From NCBI GenBank assembly GCA_030150795.1, contig JASLFF010000098.1, positions 1-8,373 of the forward strand: a stretch of 8,373 nucleotides of DNA, in the 5' to 3' direction. This DNA is from Terriglobales bacterium. Its GTDB lineage: Bacteria; Acidobacteriota; Terriglobia; Terriglobales; Gp1-AA117. The notes under the pieces are model-generated. The model was not told the DNA's origin. It made no database searches and worked only from the letters and a program-made list of their open reading frames with translations. Position numbers and translations under genes: made by a program. Within the stretch, counting starts at the first letter, position 1. Each line of letters opens with the position of its first letter. Below, piece by piece: positions 1-6,864 of the stretch.

Positions 1-363
1 GGCCGGATTGTTGCGCTGTTTTCCTTTGCGATTTGTATTGAGTATTGCTCAAAGAACCTCCGCAAGCAGCAAACTCGATAAATTAGAGGGGCCTTATTTA
101 TCAAGCGCTTATTGGACTGATTTTTATTTATCGGCGGAAGCCATTACAAGCTATAGGTTATTGATCGCAAAGAATTATCTGAATCTTGGGTAAACCAAAG
201 TAATAGTGAAGACCCAAAATGGAACTCGCAAAAGTAGATAGGGCGGGCTTTTTTTCGAAAATAGAATAAATTGCCCCTGGCAATGGCCGCCATAGCGATT
301 TTATGTGTCCGTTTCGTCTTCGCATGACATGAGCAACTTTTACCTGCAACTTCCCTTATTTAT
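1..363. other. AT-richer upstream region without a convincing gene
   Basis: No reading frame here resembles a known protein. The only open frames are about 60 codons long on either strand and look random, with no ribosome binding site and no protein-like composition. Base composition is visibly more AT-rich than in the operon. Small structures seen: TTGAG/CTCAA arms at 38-52; GATAAAT (77-83) against ATTTATC (96-102); the 8-bp palindrome AAGCGCTT at 103-110; the 9-mer TTATTTATC at 94 and again at 124, exactly 30 nt apart; and ATTGCC/GGCAAT arms with a 3-nt loop at 270-284. On the minus strand this last stem is followed by a T-rich run, so it could be a weak leftward terminator. None is strong enough for a function. 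Confidence 0.6.
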
Positions 364-397
364 GAACGAATGTTCTGTGGTTAGCTAACAATCCACA
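364..397. promoter_or_regulatory. Cluster of short palindromes upstream of the RND operon
   Basis: Three symmetric elements sit within 34 nt. GAAC (364-367) and GTTC (372-375) are separated by 4 nt. GTTAGCTAAC (380-389) is a perfect 10-bp palindrome. TGGTTAGCTAAC lies between the inverted pentamers TGTGG (376-380) and CCACA (393-397). Short dyads of this kind upstream of RND operons are often bound by TetR-family repressors, but no regulator gene is in the window to support that. The role is inferred. Confidence 0.3.
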
Positions 398-407
398 TAC
401 ATATACA
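381..407 (+). promoter_or_regulatory. Possible promoter (weak sigma70-like match)
   Basis: TATACA at 402-407 is a fair -10 match. The best -35 partner upstream is poor (TTAGCT at 381-386, 15 nt away). If real, transcription would start near 414. The large inverted repeats at 417-458 would then overlap the first transcribed bases, a usual place for a repressor operator. A second weak -10-like string, TATTCT, lies at 465-470 but has no -35 partner. Placement is tentative. Confidence 0.2.
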
Positions 408-416
408 CTTCGTACT

Positions 417-458
417 CATTGTTTCTACTTATGGAAACAATGTTCCCATTACGGGAAC
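417..458. promoter_or_regulatory. Two tandem related inverted repeats, candidate operators
   Basis: The first dyad has perfect 9-bp arms, CATTGTTTC (417-425) and GAAACAATG (434-442), with an 8-nt spacer. The second has perfect 6-bp arms, GTTCCC (442-447) and GGGAAC (453-458), with a 5-nt spacer. Both fit the pattern GTTYC-N7/8-GRAAC. Their centres (about 429.5 and 450) are about 20.5 bp apart, two helical turns, so dimeric regulators would sit on the same DNA face. The dyads lie 76-117 nt before the likely start of permease 1. They could also fold as hairpins in a leader RNA. The symmetry is seen directly; the operator role is inferred. Confidence 0.45.
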
Positions 459-471
459 CAAAACTATTCTG

Positions 472-537
472 ATGAATATGGTGGCAGCAATAGGGGCATG
501 CTACACTCCGCCCGAACTTTTTCCTGGTGTCTTGTGA
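472..537 (+). other. Short open frame (21 codons) ending on the permease 1 start codon
   Basis: An ATG at 472 (with another in frame at 478) opens a 21-codon frame. Its TGA stop (535-537) overlaps the proposed GTG start of permease 1 (534-536) as GTGA. There is no clear Shine-Dalgarno before it, and the peptide, beginning MNMVAAIGAC, resembles nothing I know. It may be chance, or a leader that feeds ribosomes to a poorly initiated gene. Confidence 0.15.
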
Positions 538-3500
538 ATCTTCCTCAGGCGGCTTTGCGGCGTCCTCTTACCATTGTTGTAATGGTGATTGCCATTGCGC
601 TTGCGTCAACCCTGGCCTGGCTGCAAATGCCCAAAGACATTTTTCCGGAATTCAATCTGCCCACAATTTATGTCGCGCAGGCTTACGGCGGGATGGACCC
701 GGCCCAGATGGAGGGTTATCTAGTTTATTTCTTCGAGTATCACTTTCTTTACCTCACCGGCATTGAACACGTGGAATCGAAATCCATTCAAGGGGCGGCG
801 TTGATGAAGCTCCAGTTCCATCCGGGCACTGACATGTCTCAGGCGATGGCGGAAACGGTTGCGTACGTGAATCGCGCGCGGTCGTTCATGCCGCCGGGCA
901 CTGTGCCGCCGCTCATCACGCGCTTCGATGCCGGCAGCGTGCCGACCGGATACCTGGTTTTTTCAAGCGACACGCGTTCGATCACGGAAATGCAGGACGC
1001 CGCGCTCAATCGCGTGCGGCCATTGCTCTCTACATTAGACGGTGTCTCCGCGCCTCCGCCCTTCGGCGGCAATGCGCGCAGCATCGTCGTTAATTTGAAG
1101 CCGGACCGCCTGAAGTCCTACCACATGTCCCCCGATGAAGTGGCGCAGGCCATTGCCGAAGCCAACGTCGTGAGCCCTTCTGGAAACATCATGAAGGCCG
1201 GAAAATATCCGTTGGTGCCGGTCAATTCGGTTCCGCGCAACATTGATGATCTCCGCGCCGCGCCCGTTCGCGGCGGCGAGTATCCGGCTGTTTTTGTTCG
1301 CGACGTCGCGGATGTTCAGGATGATTCAGATATCGTGACGTGCTATGCGCTTGTGAACGGAAGACGCGCCATTTACGTTCCGGTGACCAAACGCGCCGAT
1401 GCCTCAACGCTGGCCGTTGCGCGCGAAGTGCGGGAAAACCTTGCAAAATTTCAGGGTGTTCTGCCGCCAGGCATGAAAGTCAGTTTCGAACTGGACCGGT
1501 CGCCTGTAGTGACGAGCGCTTTGGCCGAACTGCCATGGGAAGCATGCGCCGGCGCGCTGTTGACGGGATTGATGGTCATTCTTTTTCTGCGCGATTGGCG
1601 TAGCGCTCTGGTCGTCATCGTGAACATCCCGATTGCGCTTATGAGCGCAGTGTTGGCATTGTGGCTCGGCGGGCAAACCATCAACCTCATGACTTTAGGC
1701 GGCCTCGCACTGGCGGTTGGAATCCTGGTTGACACAACGACCGTGTGCATGGAAAACATCCATGTTCACCTCGCCCGCGGTCAGTCCATTGCGCGTGCCG
1801 CGTTGGACGCCACCGCGGAAACAGCCGGTCCTCGGCTTCTGGCGATGCTCTGTATTTTAGTGATGTTTGCTCCCGCCCTTTTCATGACAGGTGCACCTAA
1901 GGCGATGTTTATGCCGCTCGCGTTGGCGGTGGGATTTGCAATGGTCGCTTCCTACTTTCTTTCCAGCACGCTTGTACCGGTCTTGATGGTTTGGATGTCG
2001 CGCGTTAAGGAAGGGGCCTTTTCCAGTTCGCGGTGGGGGCTATGGCAAGATCGCTATGCTTCGGCACTGCGAAAGCTGGACCGGCGGCGTGGAGTTCTCA
2101 TATTGGTTTATCTATGCGTGACGATCGCCGTGATCGCTGGTATTGGAAGGTTATTGGGAACAGAAATGTTCCCGCGAGTCGAGTCAAACGAATTGCAATT
2201 ACGTTTGCGCGCCGCGCCCGGAACAAGCATTGACGGCACGGAGGCGGTGCTTTTGAAGGCACTCGATGTTGTCAAAGCCACTGTTGGCCCCGAGAACGTG
2301 CGATTGTCGCTTGGTTTCGTCGGCCTCCATGGCTCGAGCTATCCGATCAACTACCTCTATCTTTGGGATGGCGGGACGGAAGAAGGGGTGCTGCAAATCC
2401 AGTTCGCACATGGTGCGACCAGACTCAGTGAAGACTTGAAGAATAAACTTCGTGAACAGTTCGCGTCCCAAATTCCAAACGTAAGTTTCTCCTTCGAGCC
2501 CGCTGATTTGATCAGCCGCGTGACAAGCATGGGCGTATCAACCCCCATTGAAGTGGCCGTGAGCGGTCCTAATATTGCCGCCGATCGCGCCTTCGCAGAC
2601 AAGGTCAAATCCAAGCTGGAGGCTATTCCAACCCTGGACGACGTCCAGTATTCGCAATCGCTTGATTATCCAACTGTCAAAGTGACTGTGGACCGTGAGC
2701 GGGCGGGAATCATTGGCCCGACGATGGCCAAGGTTTCACGCGCATTGGTGCCGGCAACATGGTCCAGCCGGTTTGAGATTCCCAACTATTGGGCGGACCC
2801 TAACACAGGAATTGCGTATCAGGTCCAAACCCAGATTCCGCAACGGCTCACCACTTCGCTTGAAGACGTCGGCAACTTGCCCGTCATGGAAGCAGCGGGA
2901 ATGAAATCCGTCCTCTTGCGCAACCTTGGCCGCATCAGCCAGGACACGCAGATGAGCCAATATGACCGCTATAACATGCAGCGGACCTTGACCGTCCGCG
3001 CCAATATCTCCAATGAGGACCTTGGCAGAGCGTCGCGTCGCGTCGCCAAGGCAATCGCTGAATTAGGCGCGCCTCCCCCGCGCGTCAGCGTGACCATGCG
3101 AGGTCAAGTCGCCCCAATGGAGGAAATGCTCGAAGGATTGCAACAGGGCCTCATCATTGCCATCGGCGCCATTTTTCTGCTGCTGGCCGCAAATTTTCAA
3201 TCGCTCAAGTTATCGATCATTGTGCTGTCCACCGCCCCGGCGACTTTGGCCGGCGTAGCTCTATCGTTGTGGCTTACGCATACGACCATCAATCTTGACT
3301 CTTTCATGGGCGCGATCATGGCGCTGGGAGTCGCCGTCGCGAACGCCATTTTGCTGGTGACTTTCGCTGAGCGCGCTCGAATCAGCGGCGCAACAGCGGC
3401 AGAAGCAGCCAAAGAAGGCGCGCGCAGCCGCCTGCGGCCCATTTTGATGACAAGCCTGGCGATGATTGCCGGAATGTTGCCTTTGGCAATTGGGCTCGGC

Positions 3501-3647
3501 GATGCGGACAGGCAAATGGTGCCACTTGGCCGCGCGGTGATTGGCGGCCTGGGGGCGTCGACGATAGCGACATTGTTTGTACTGCCTGCCATCTTTGCTC
3601 GCGTGCAAAAGAACAGTCACCGCCGCTGCGTATCGGTGGCGCCATGA
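534..3647 (+). CDS. RND efflux permease 1 (AcrB-like), altered proton relay
   Basis: Inner-membrane RND (resistance-nodulation-division) pump subunit of the COG0841/AcrB type, 1037 residues, which is full family length. Family layout is visible: TM1 at about 10-30 after the ALRRP motif, a periplasmic loop (about 31-335), TM2-TM6 (about 336-485), TM7 (about 521-540), a second periplasmic loop (about 541-870) and TM8-TM12 (about 871-1023). RLRPILMTS (966-974) carries the equivalents of AcrB R971 and T978. The TM4 motif reads GILVDTTTVCMEN: D400 is kept, but the partner acidic residue (AcrB D408) is Thr401. The K940 position is Ala936. Start: GTG 534 is chosen because translation then begins MNLPQAALRRP, matching MNLPQFALRRP of the paralog. 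ATG 498 would add 12 residues but has only AGGGG one base upstream, too close. Neither start has a good ribosome site. The family identity is firm; whether it pumps alone is doubtful, and the substrate is unknown. Confidence 0.93.
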   Translation: MNLPQAALRRPLTIVVMVIAIALASTLAWLQMPKDIFPEFNLPTIYVAQAYGGMDPAQMEGYLVYFFEYHFLYLTGIEHVESKSIQGAALMKLQFHPGTDMSQAMAETVAYVNRARSFMPPGTVPPLITRFDAGSVPTGYLVFSSDTRSITEMQDAALNRVRPLLSTLDGVSAPPPFGGNARSIVVNLKPDRLKSYHMSPDEVAQAIAEANVVSPSGNIMKAGKYPLVPVNSVPRNIDDLRAAPVRGGEYPAVFVRDVADVQDDSDIVTCYALVNGRRAIYVPVTKRADASTLAVAREVRENLAKFQGVLPPGMKVSFELDRSPVVTSALAELPWEACAGALLTGLMVILFLRDWRSALVVIVNIPIALMSAVLALWLGGQTINLMTLGGLALAVGILVDTTTVCMENIHVHLARGQSIARAALDATAETAGPRLLAMLCILVMFAPALFMTGAPKAMFMPLALAVGFAMVASYFLSSTLVPVLMVWMSRVKEGAFSSSRWGLWQDRYASALRKLDRRRGVLILVYLCVTIAVIAGIGRLLGTEMFPRVESNELQLRLRAAPGTSIDGTEAVLLKALDVVKATVGPENVRLSLGFVGLHGSSYPINYLYLWDGGTEEGVLQIQFAHGATRLSEDLKNKLREQFASQIPNVSFSFEPADLISRVTSMGVSTPIEVAVSGPNIAADRAFADKVKSKLEAIPTLDDVQYSQSLDYPTVKVTVDRERAGIIGPTMAKVSRALVPATWSSRFEIPNYWADPNTGIAYQVQTQIPQRLTTSLEDVGNLPVMEAAGMKSVLLRNLGRISQDTQMSQYDRYNMQRTLTVRANISNEDLGRASRRVAKAIAELGAPPPRVSVTMRGQVAPMEEMLEGLQQGLIIAIGAIFLLLAANFQSLKLSIIVLSTAPATLAGVALSLWLTHTTINLDSFMGAIMALGVAVANAILLVTFAERARISGATAAEAAKEGARSRLRPILMTSLAMIAGMLPLAIGLGDADRQMVPLGRAVIGGLGASTIATLFVLPAIFARVQKNSHRRCVSVAP
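823..850 (+). repeat. 28-nt block identical to 3962-3989 in the paralog
   Basis: A 28-nt run in permease 1 is identical, base for base, to 3962-3989 in permease 2, at the same codons (Gly-Thr-Asp-Met-Ser-Gln-Ala-Met-Ala). It lies 3139 bp from its copy in direct orientation. Much of the surrounding sequence differs at third codon positions. It could be a remnant of gene conversion or simply chance conservation, and it could serve as a substrate for recombination that fuses the two genes. Confidence 0.6.
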
Positions 3648-3676
3648 AAATACTGTTGGACCGAGGTTCCGTATGA
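3644..3676 (+). other. 10-codon open frame bridging permease 1 and permease 2
   Basis: The ATG at 3644 overlaps the permease 1 stop as ATGA. The frame encodes MKILLDRGSV and stops at TGA 3674-3676, which overlaps the permease 2 ATG (3673) as ATGA. The mini-frame therefore fills the whole 25-nt gap in the third reading frame and contains the permease 2 ribosome site. It could serve as a re-initiation step that couples translation of the two permeases. A frame this short can arise by chance, and any ATGA start gives a TGA in the neighbouring frame. Confidence 0.25.
3663..3666 (+). promoter_or_regulatory. Ribosome binding site for permease 2
   Basis: GAGG at 3663-3666, with GGA just upstream at 3658-3660, lies 6 nt before ATG 3673. 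This supports 3673 as the start. The same frame is open back to TTG 3577 inside permease 1, but that extension shows no family-like sequence and overlaps the upstream gene by 71 nt. Confidence 0.6.
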
Positions 3677-6600
3677 ATCTTCCTCAATTTGCGTTGCGGC
3701 GTCCCTTCACGGTTATCGTGATGGTGATCGCGGTGGCGCTGGTTTCCGTTCTCTCATGGCGGCAGATGCCCAAGGACATCTTTCCCACGCTCGGTATTCC
3801 GACGATCTATATCGCGCAGCCTTACGGCGGAATGGACCCCGCCCAGATGGAAGGGTACCTGACCTACTACTACGAATACCATTTCCTCTACGTTGCCGGT
3901 ATTGAGCACATTGAATCGAAATCCATTCAAGGCGCGGCGATCATCAAGCTGCAGTTCCATGCGGGCACTGACATGTCTCAGGCGATGGCCGAAACCGTAG
4001 CTTATGTTAATGCGGCGCGCGCGTTTATGCCCGCCGGCACGCTGCCCCCATTCATCACGCGGTTCGATGCCGGCAGCGTGCCAGTGGGCCAACTGGTTTT
4101 CTCCAGCGAAACGCGTTCAGTGACCGAAATGCAGGACGCCGCGCTTAACCTAGTGCGACCACTCTTCGCGACACTGCCCGGTGTTTCCGCCCCACCGCCC
4201 TTTGGCGGCAGCGCACGCACGATCGTGGTCAACATCGATCCCGACCGGATGTACTCCTACAAAATCTCCCCGGACGAAGTCGTCGACGCAATCACGCAGG
4301 CCAATCTCATTAGTCCCTCCGGCAACCTGATGATGGGCGGGAAATATCCGATGGTCCCGCTCAATTCAATTCCGCGCAACGTCAAAGACCTTGAAGCTGT
4401 CCCAATTCACACGGGCGTATATCCGGCGGTTTTCGTCCGCGACGTCGCGCAAGTCCAGGATGGCGCGGACATTGTAACCAGTTACGCGCTCGTCAATGGA
4501 CGCCGCACGGTTTACATCCCTGTAACGAAGCGTGCGGACGCTTCCACTTTGGCGGTGGTCAATCTTGTCAAAAAGAACATCCCGAAATTTCAGAGCGTGC
4601 TCCCTTCAGACGTGCACGTAAGTTACGAATTTGATCAATCGATCTATGTAAATCGCGCGCTGACGGGCTTGATCCAGGAAGGAGCTCTGGGAGCGATCCT
4701 CACGGGGCTGATGATCCTCATCTTTTTGCGCGATTGGCGCAGCGCAATCATTGTCATCGTCAATATTCCGGTTTCGTTGATGGCGGCAATGCTTGCGCTG
4801 CGGCTTGCCGGACACACGGTCAACCTCATGACTCTTGGCGGCCTTGCTCTGGCTGTGGGGATTCTGGTTGACGAAGCGACCGTCTGCCTTGAGAACATCC
4901 ACGTCCACCTGACCCGGGGCAAAACGCTTGCCCGCGCTGCGCTGGATGCCACCGACGAAACGCGCATTCCCCGCCTGCTTGCGATGCTTTGCATTCTGGC
5001 AATGTTTACACCCGCCCTTTTCATGACCGGTGCGGCACGGGCCATGTTTTTGCCGCTTGCCCTGGCCGTAGGCTTCTCGATGGTCGGGTCCTATTTTCTC
5101 TCTAGCACCATTGTGCCGCTTCTCTCAGTGTGGTTGCTGCGCGGGCGTGAAAATTCTGCCGAGCAATTGAAAACAAATGAAAGCGCATTCACCCGATTCC
5201 AGGGCGTTTATGCAGGTCTTCTCCAACAGCTTGCTCCGTGGCGAAAAGTGCTGGTTGTTGCGTATCTGGCGAGTGCCATGGCGATCATTGTTTTTGTCGG
5301 AAGACGATTGGGCGTTGAAATATTTCCGCAAACGGATGCTGGACAGTTGCAAATGCGCTTTCGCGCTCCCGTGGGCACGGACATTGATGGCACTGAAGCC
5401 GTTTTTCTCAAGGCGCTGAACCTGATCAAGAAAAGAGTCGGCCCGGAGAATGTGTCCATCTCGCTGGGATTGATTGGCATTCACGGCGCAAATTTCCCCA
5501 TCAATTTTGTTCACCTCTGGAATGGCGGGCCGGAGGAAGGCGTCTTGCAAGTCCAGATAAAGCCCGGAGCAAAAATCCGAGTCGAGACATTAAAAGAGCA
5601 GCTCAGGCAAGAATTTGCCGCGCAGATGCCCGGCGCAAGCTTTTCATTTGAGCCGGCGGACATTGTCAGCCGCGTTATGAGTTTGGGAGCGGACACTCCC
5701 ATTGAAGTCGCCGTAAGCGGGCAGGACCTTGCCACAAGCCGCGCCTTCGCCGAGAAGGTCAAGGCGCAACTCGAAGACATCGCCGTATTGCGCGATGTGC
5801 AATTTGGCCAGTCACTGGATTATCCAACCGTGGACGTGAAAGTGGACCGCGAACGCGCCGGAATCATCGGCCCCGACATGAAAGAAGTTTCCAAGGCGCT
5901 GGTACCCGCGACGTGGTCGAGTCGTTTCTTGAATCTCAACTTCTGGGCAGACCCAAACAGCGGCGTCGCCTACCAGGTGCAGGTGCAAATCCCGCAAAAA
6001 TTAATGACCTCGCTTGAGGACGTGGGAAATCTTCCCGTGCTTCAGCACAAACCCAAAGACCCGGAAAAGAAGCTCAAGGACGTAACCCTGCGCAACATCG
6101 CACAAATCACCGAGGGGACGGCGATGGGCGAATATGAGCGCTATAACATGCAGCGCTTAATCAAAGTCCGCGCAAACATATTTGGTGATGACCTGGCTGG
6201 CGCGGCACGGCAGGTTAATCGCGCCATCGCCGAACTCGGTCCGCCTCCGCCGGGAGTCACCGTGGCAGTGCGCGGGCAAGTAGTCCCGATGCAGGAAATG
6301 CTCGACGGATTATCGCGCGGCCTGGTGCTGGCGGTGATAGCGATTTTCTTATTGCTGACGGCCAATTTTCAGTCGCTCAAAATGTCTTTTATCGTCGTCT
6401 CAACGGTTCCGGCCGTGCTGGCCGGCGTGGTGGTGGCGCTGTGGTTGACTGATACAACGCTCAACATCCAGTCATTTATGGGCGCGATTATGGGGGTGGG
6501 CGTGGCTGTGGCGAATGCCATTCTGCTGGTGACCTTTGCCGAACAAAACCGGCTTGGCGGAGTGGAGGCGGTGGATGCGGGCATGGAAGGCGCGCGCAGC

Positions 6601-6864
6601 CGCTTGCGTCCGATCTTGATGACCAGCGCCGCAATGATGGCGGGAATGATGCCCATGGCGCTGAGCCTGGGCGAGGCCGGCGCGCAGGCTGCGCCGCTGG
6701 GACGCGCCGTGGTTGGCGGACTTTCGGCTGCAACAATCGCGACGCTGTTTGTGCTGCCATCGGTCTTTGCTGTGGTGCAGGGCCGCAGCCATCGGCGTGC
6801 AGCGTCGCTTGATCCCAATGATCCGCAGAGCAGCCACTATCAGGCGGACGGATTAACGAGTTAA
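3673..6864 (+). CDS. RND efflux permease 2 (AcrB-like), Asp-Glu proton relay
   Basis: Inner-membrane RND pump subunit, 1063 residues, a tandem paralog of the gene just upstream. It probably uses proton influx to expel a substrate through the adaptor and a TolC-like channel. The layout is the same: TM1 about 10-30, first periplasmic loop to about 335, TM2-TM6 about 336-490, TM7 about 526-543, second periplasmic loop to about 880, TM8-TM12 about 881-1034. TM4 reads GILVDEATVCLEN, with D400 and E401 at the AcrB D407/D408 positions, so the acidic pair is kept in Asp-Glu form. The K940 position is Ala947; R977 and T984 match R971 and T978. Compared with permease 1 it has about 6 extra residues in a Lys-rich loop (QHKPKDPEKKLKD, 791-803), about 5 more before TM7, and a longer polar C-terminal tail with SLDPNDPQSSHY (1045-1056). 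ATG 3673 is chosen for its GAGG site and for agreement with its paralog. The substrate is unknown. Confidence 0.95.
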   Translation: MNLPQFALRRPFTVIVMVIAVALVSVLSWRQMPKDIFPTLGIPTIYIAQPYGGMDPAQMEGYLTYYYEYHFLYVAGIEHIESKSIQGAAIIKLQFHAGTDMSQAMAETVAYVNAARAFMPAGTLPPFITRFDAGSVPVGQLVFSSETRSVTEMQDAALNLVRPLFATLPGVSAPPPFGGSARTIVVNIDPDRMYSYKISPDEVVDAITQANLISPSGNLMMGGKYPMVPLNSIPRNVKDLEAVPIHTGVYPAVFVRDVAQVQDGADIVTSYALVNGRRTVYIPVTKRADASTLAVVNLVKKNIPKFQSVLPSDVHVSYEFDQSIYVNRALTGLIQEGALGAILTGLMILIFLRDWRSAIIVIVNIPVSLMAAMLALRLAGHTVNLMTLGGLALAVGILVDEATVCLENIHVHLTRGKTLARAALDATDETRIPRLLAMLCILAMFTPALFMTGAARAMFLPLALAVGFSMVGSYFLSSTIVPLLSVWLLRGRENSAEQLKTNESAFTRFQGVYAGLLQQLAPWRKVLVVAYLASAMAIIVFVGRRLGVEIFPQTDAGQLQMRFRAPVGTDIDGTEAVFLKALNLIKKRVGPENVSISLGLIGIHGANFPINFVHLWNGGPEEGVLQVQIKPGAKIRVETLKEQLRQEFAAQMPGASFSFEPADIVSRVMSLGADTPIEVAVSGQDLATSRAFAEKVKAQLEDIAVLRDVQFGQSLDYPTVDVKVDRERAGIIGPDMKEVSKALVPATWSSRFLNLNFWADPNSGVAYQVQVQIPQKLMTSLEDVGNLPVLQHKPKDPEKKLKDVTLRNIAQITEGTAMGEYERYNMQRLIKVRANIFGDDLAGAARQVNRAIAELGPPPPGVTVAVRGQVVPMQEMLDGLSRGLVLAVIAIFLLLTANFQSLKMSFIVVSTVPAVLAGVVVALWLTDTTLNIQSFMGAIMGVGVAVANAILLVTFAEQNRLGGVEAVDAGMEGARSRLRPILMTSAAMMAGMMPMALSLGEAGAQAAPLGRAVVGGLSAATIATLFVLPSVFAVVQGRSHRRAASLDPNDPQSSHYQADGLTS
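3962..3989 (+). repeat. 28-nt block identical to 823-850 in the paralog
   Basis: Direct copy of the block in permease 1, in the same frame and at the same codons. It is among the longest exact matches between the two genes that I found by eye; a full alignment could reveal others. Confidence 0.6.

Noticed and set aside
238..258. GC-rich run followed by seven Ts, resembling a terminator
   Set aside because: No complementary arm lies upstream to form a stem.
158..349. 63-codon open frame on the minus strand and a 61-codon frame at 8-193 on the plus strand
   Set aside because: No ribosome site, no recognisable domain, random-looking composition in AT-rich DNA.
3197..3592. Long minus-strand open frames inside the permease genes (also 6369-6818, 7166-7732, 5125-5550)
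   Set aside because: They are antisense shadows of conserved RND and adaptor codons, with no independent start signals or protein similarity.
3577..3672. 32-residue upstream extension of permease 2 from a TTG
   Set aside because: It overlaps the permease 1 end, has no family-like sequence, and a GAGG site sits 6 nt before ATG 3673, which also gives the same N-terminus as the paralog.
534..6864. Heavy-metal (CusA/CzcA) RND identity for the permeases
   Set aside because: Although TM10 lacks Lys, as I recall it does in metal pumps, the TM4 acidic pair in permease 2 and the overall sequence style fit the COG0841 multidrug-type group; no Met-rich metal path is visible.
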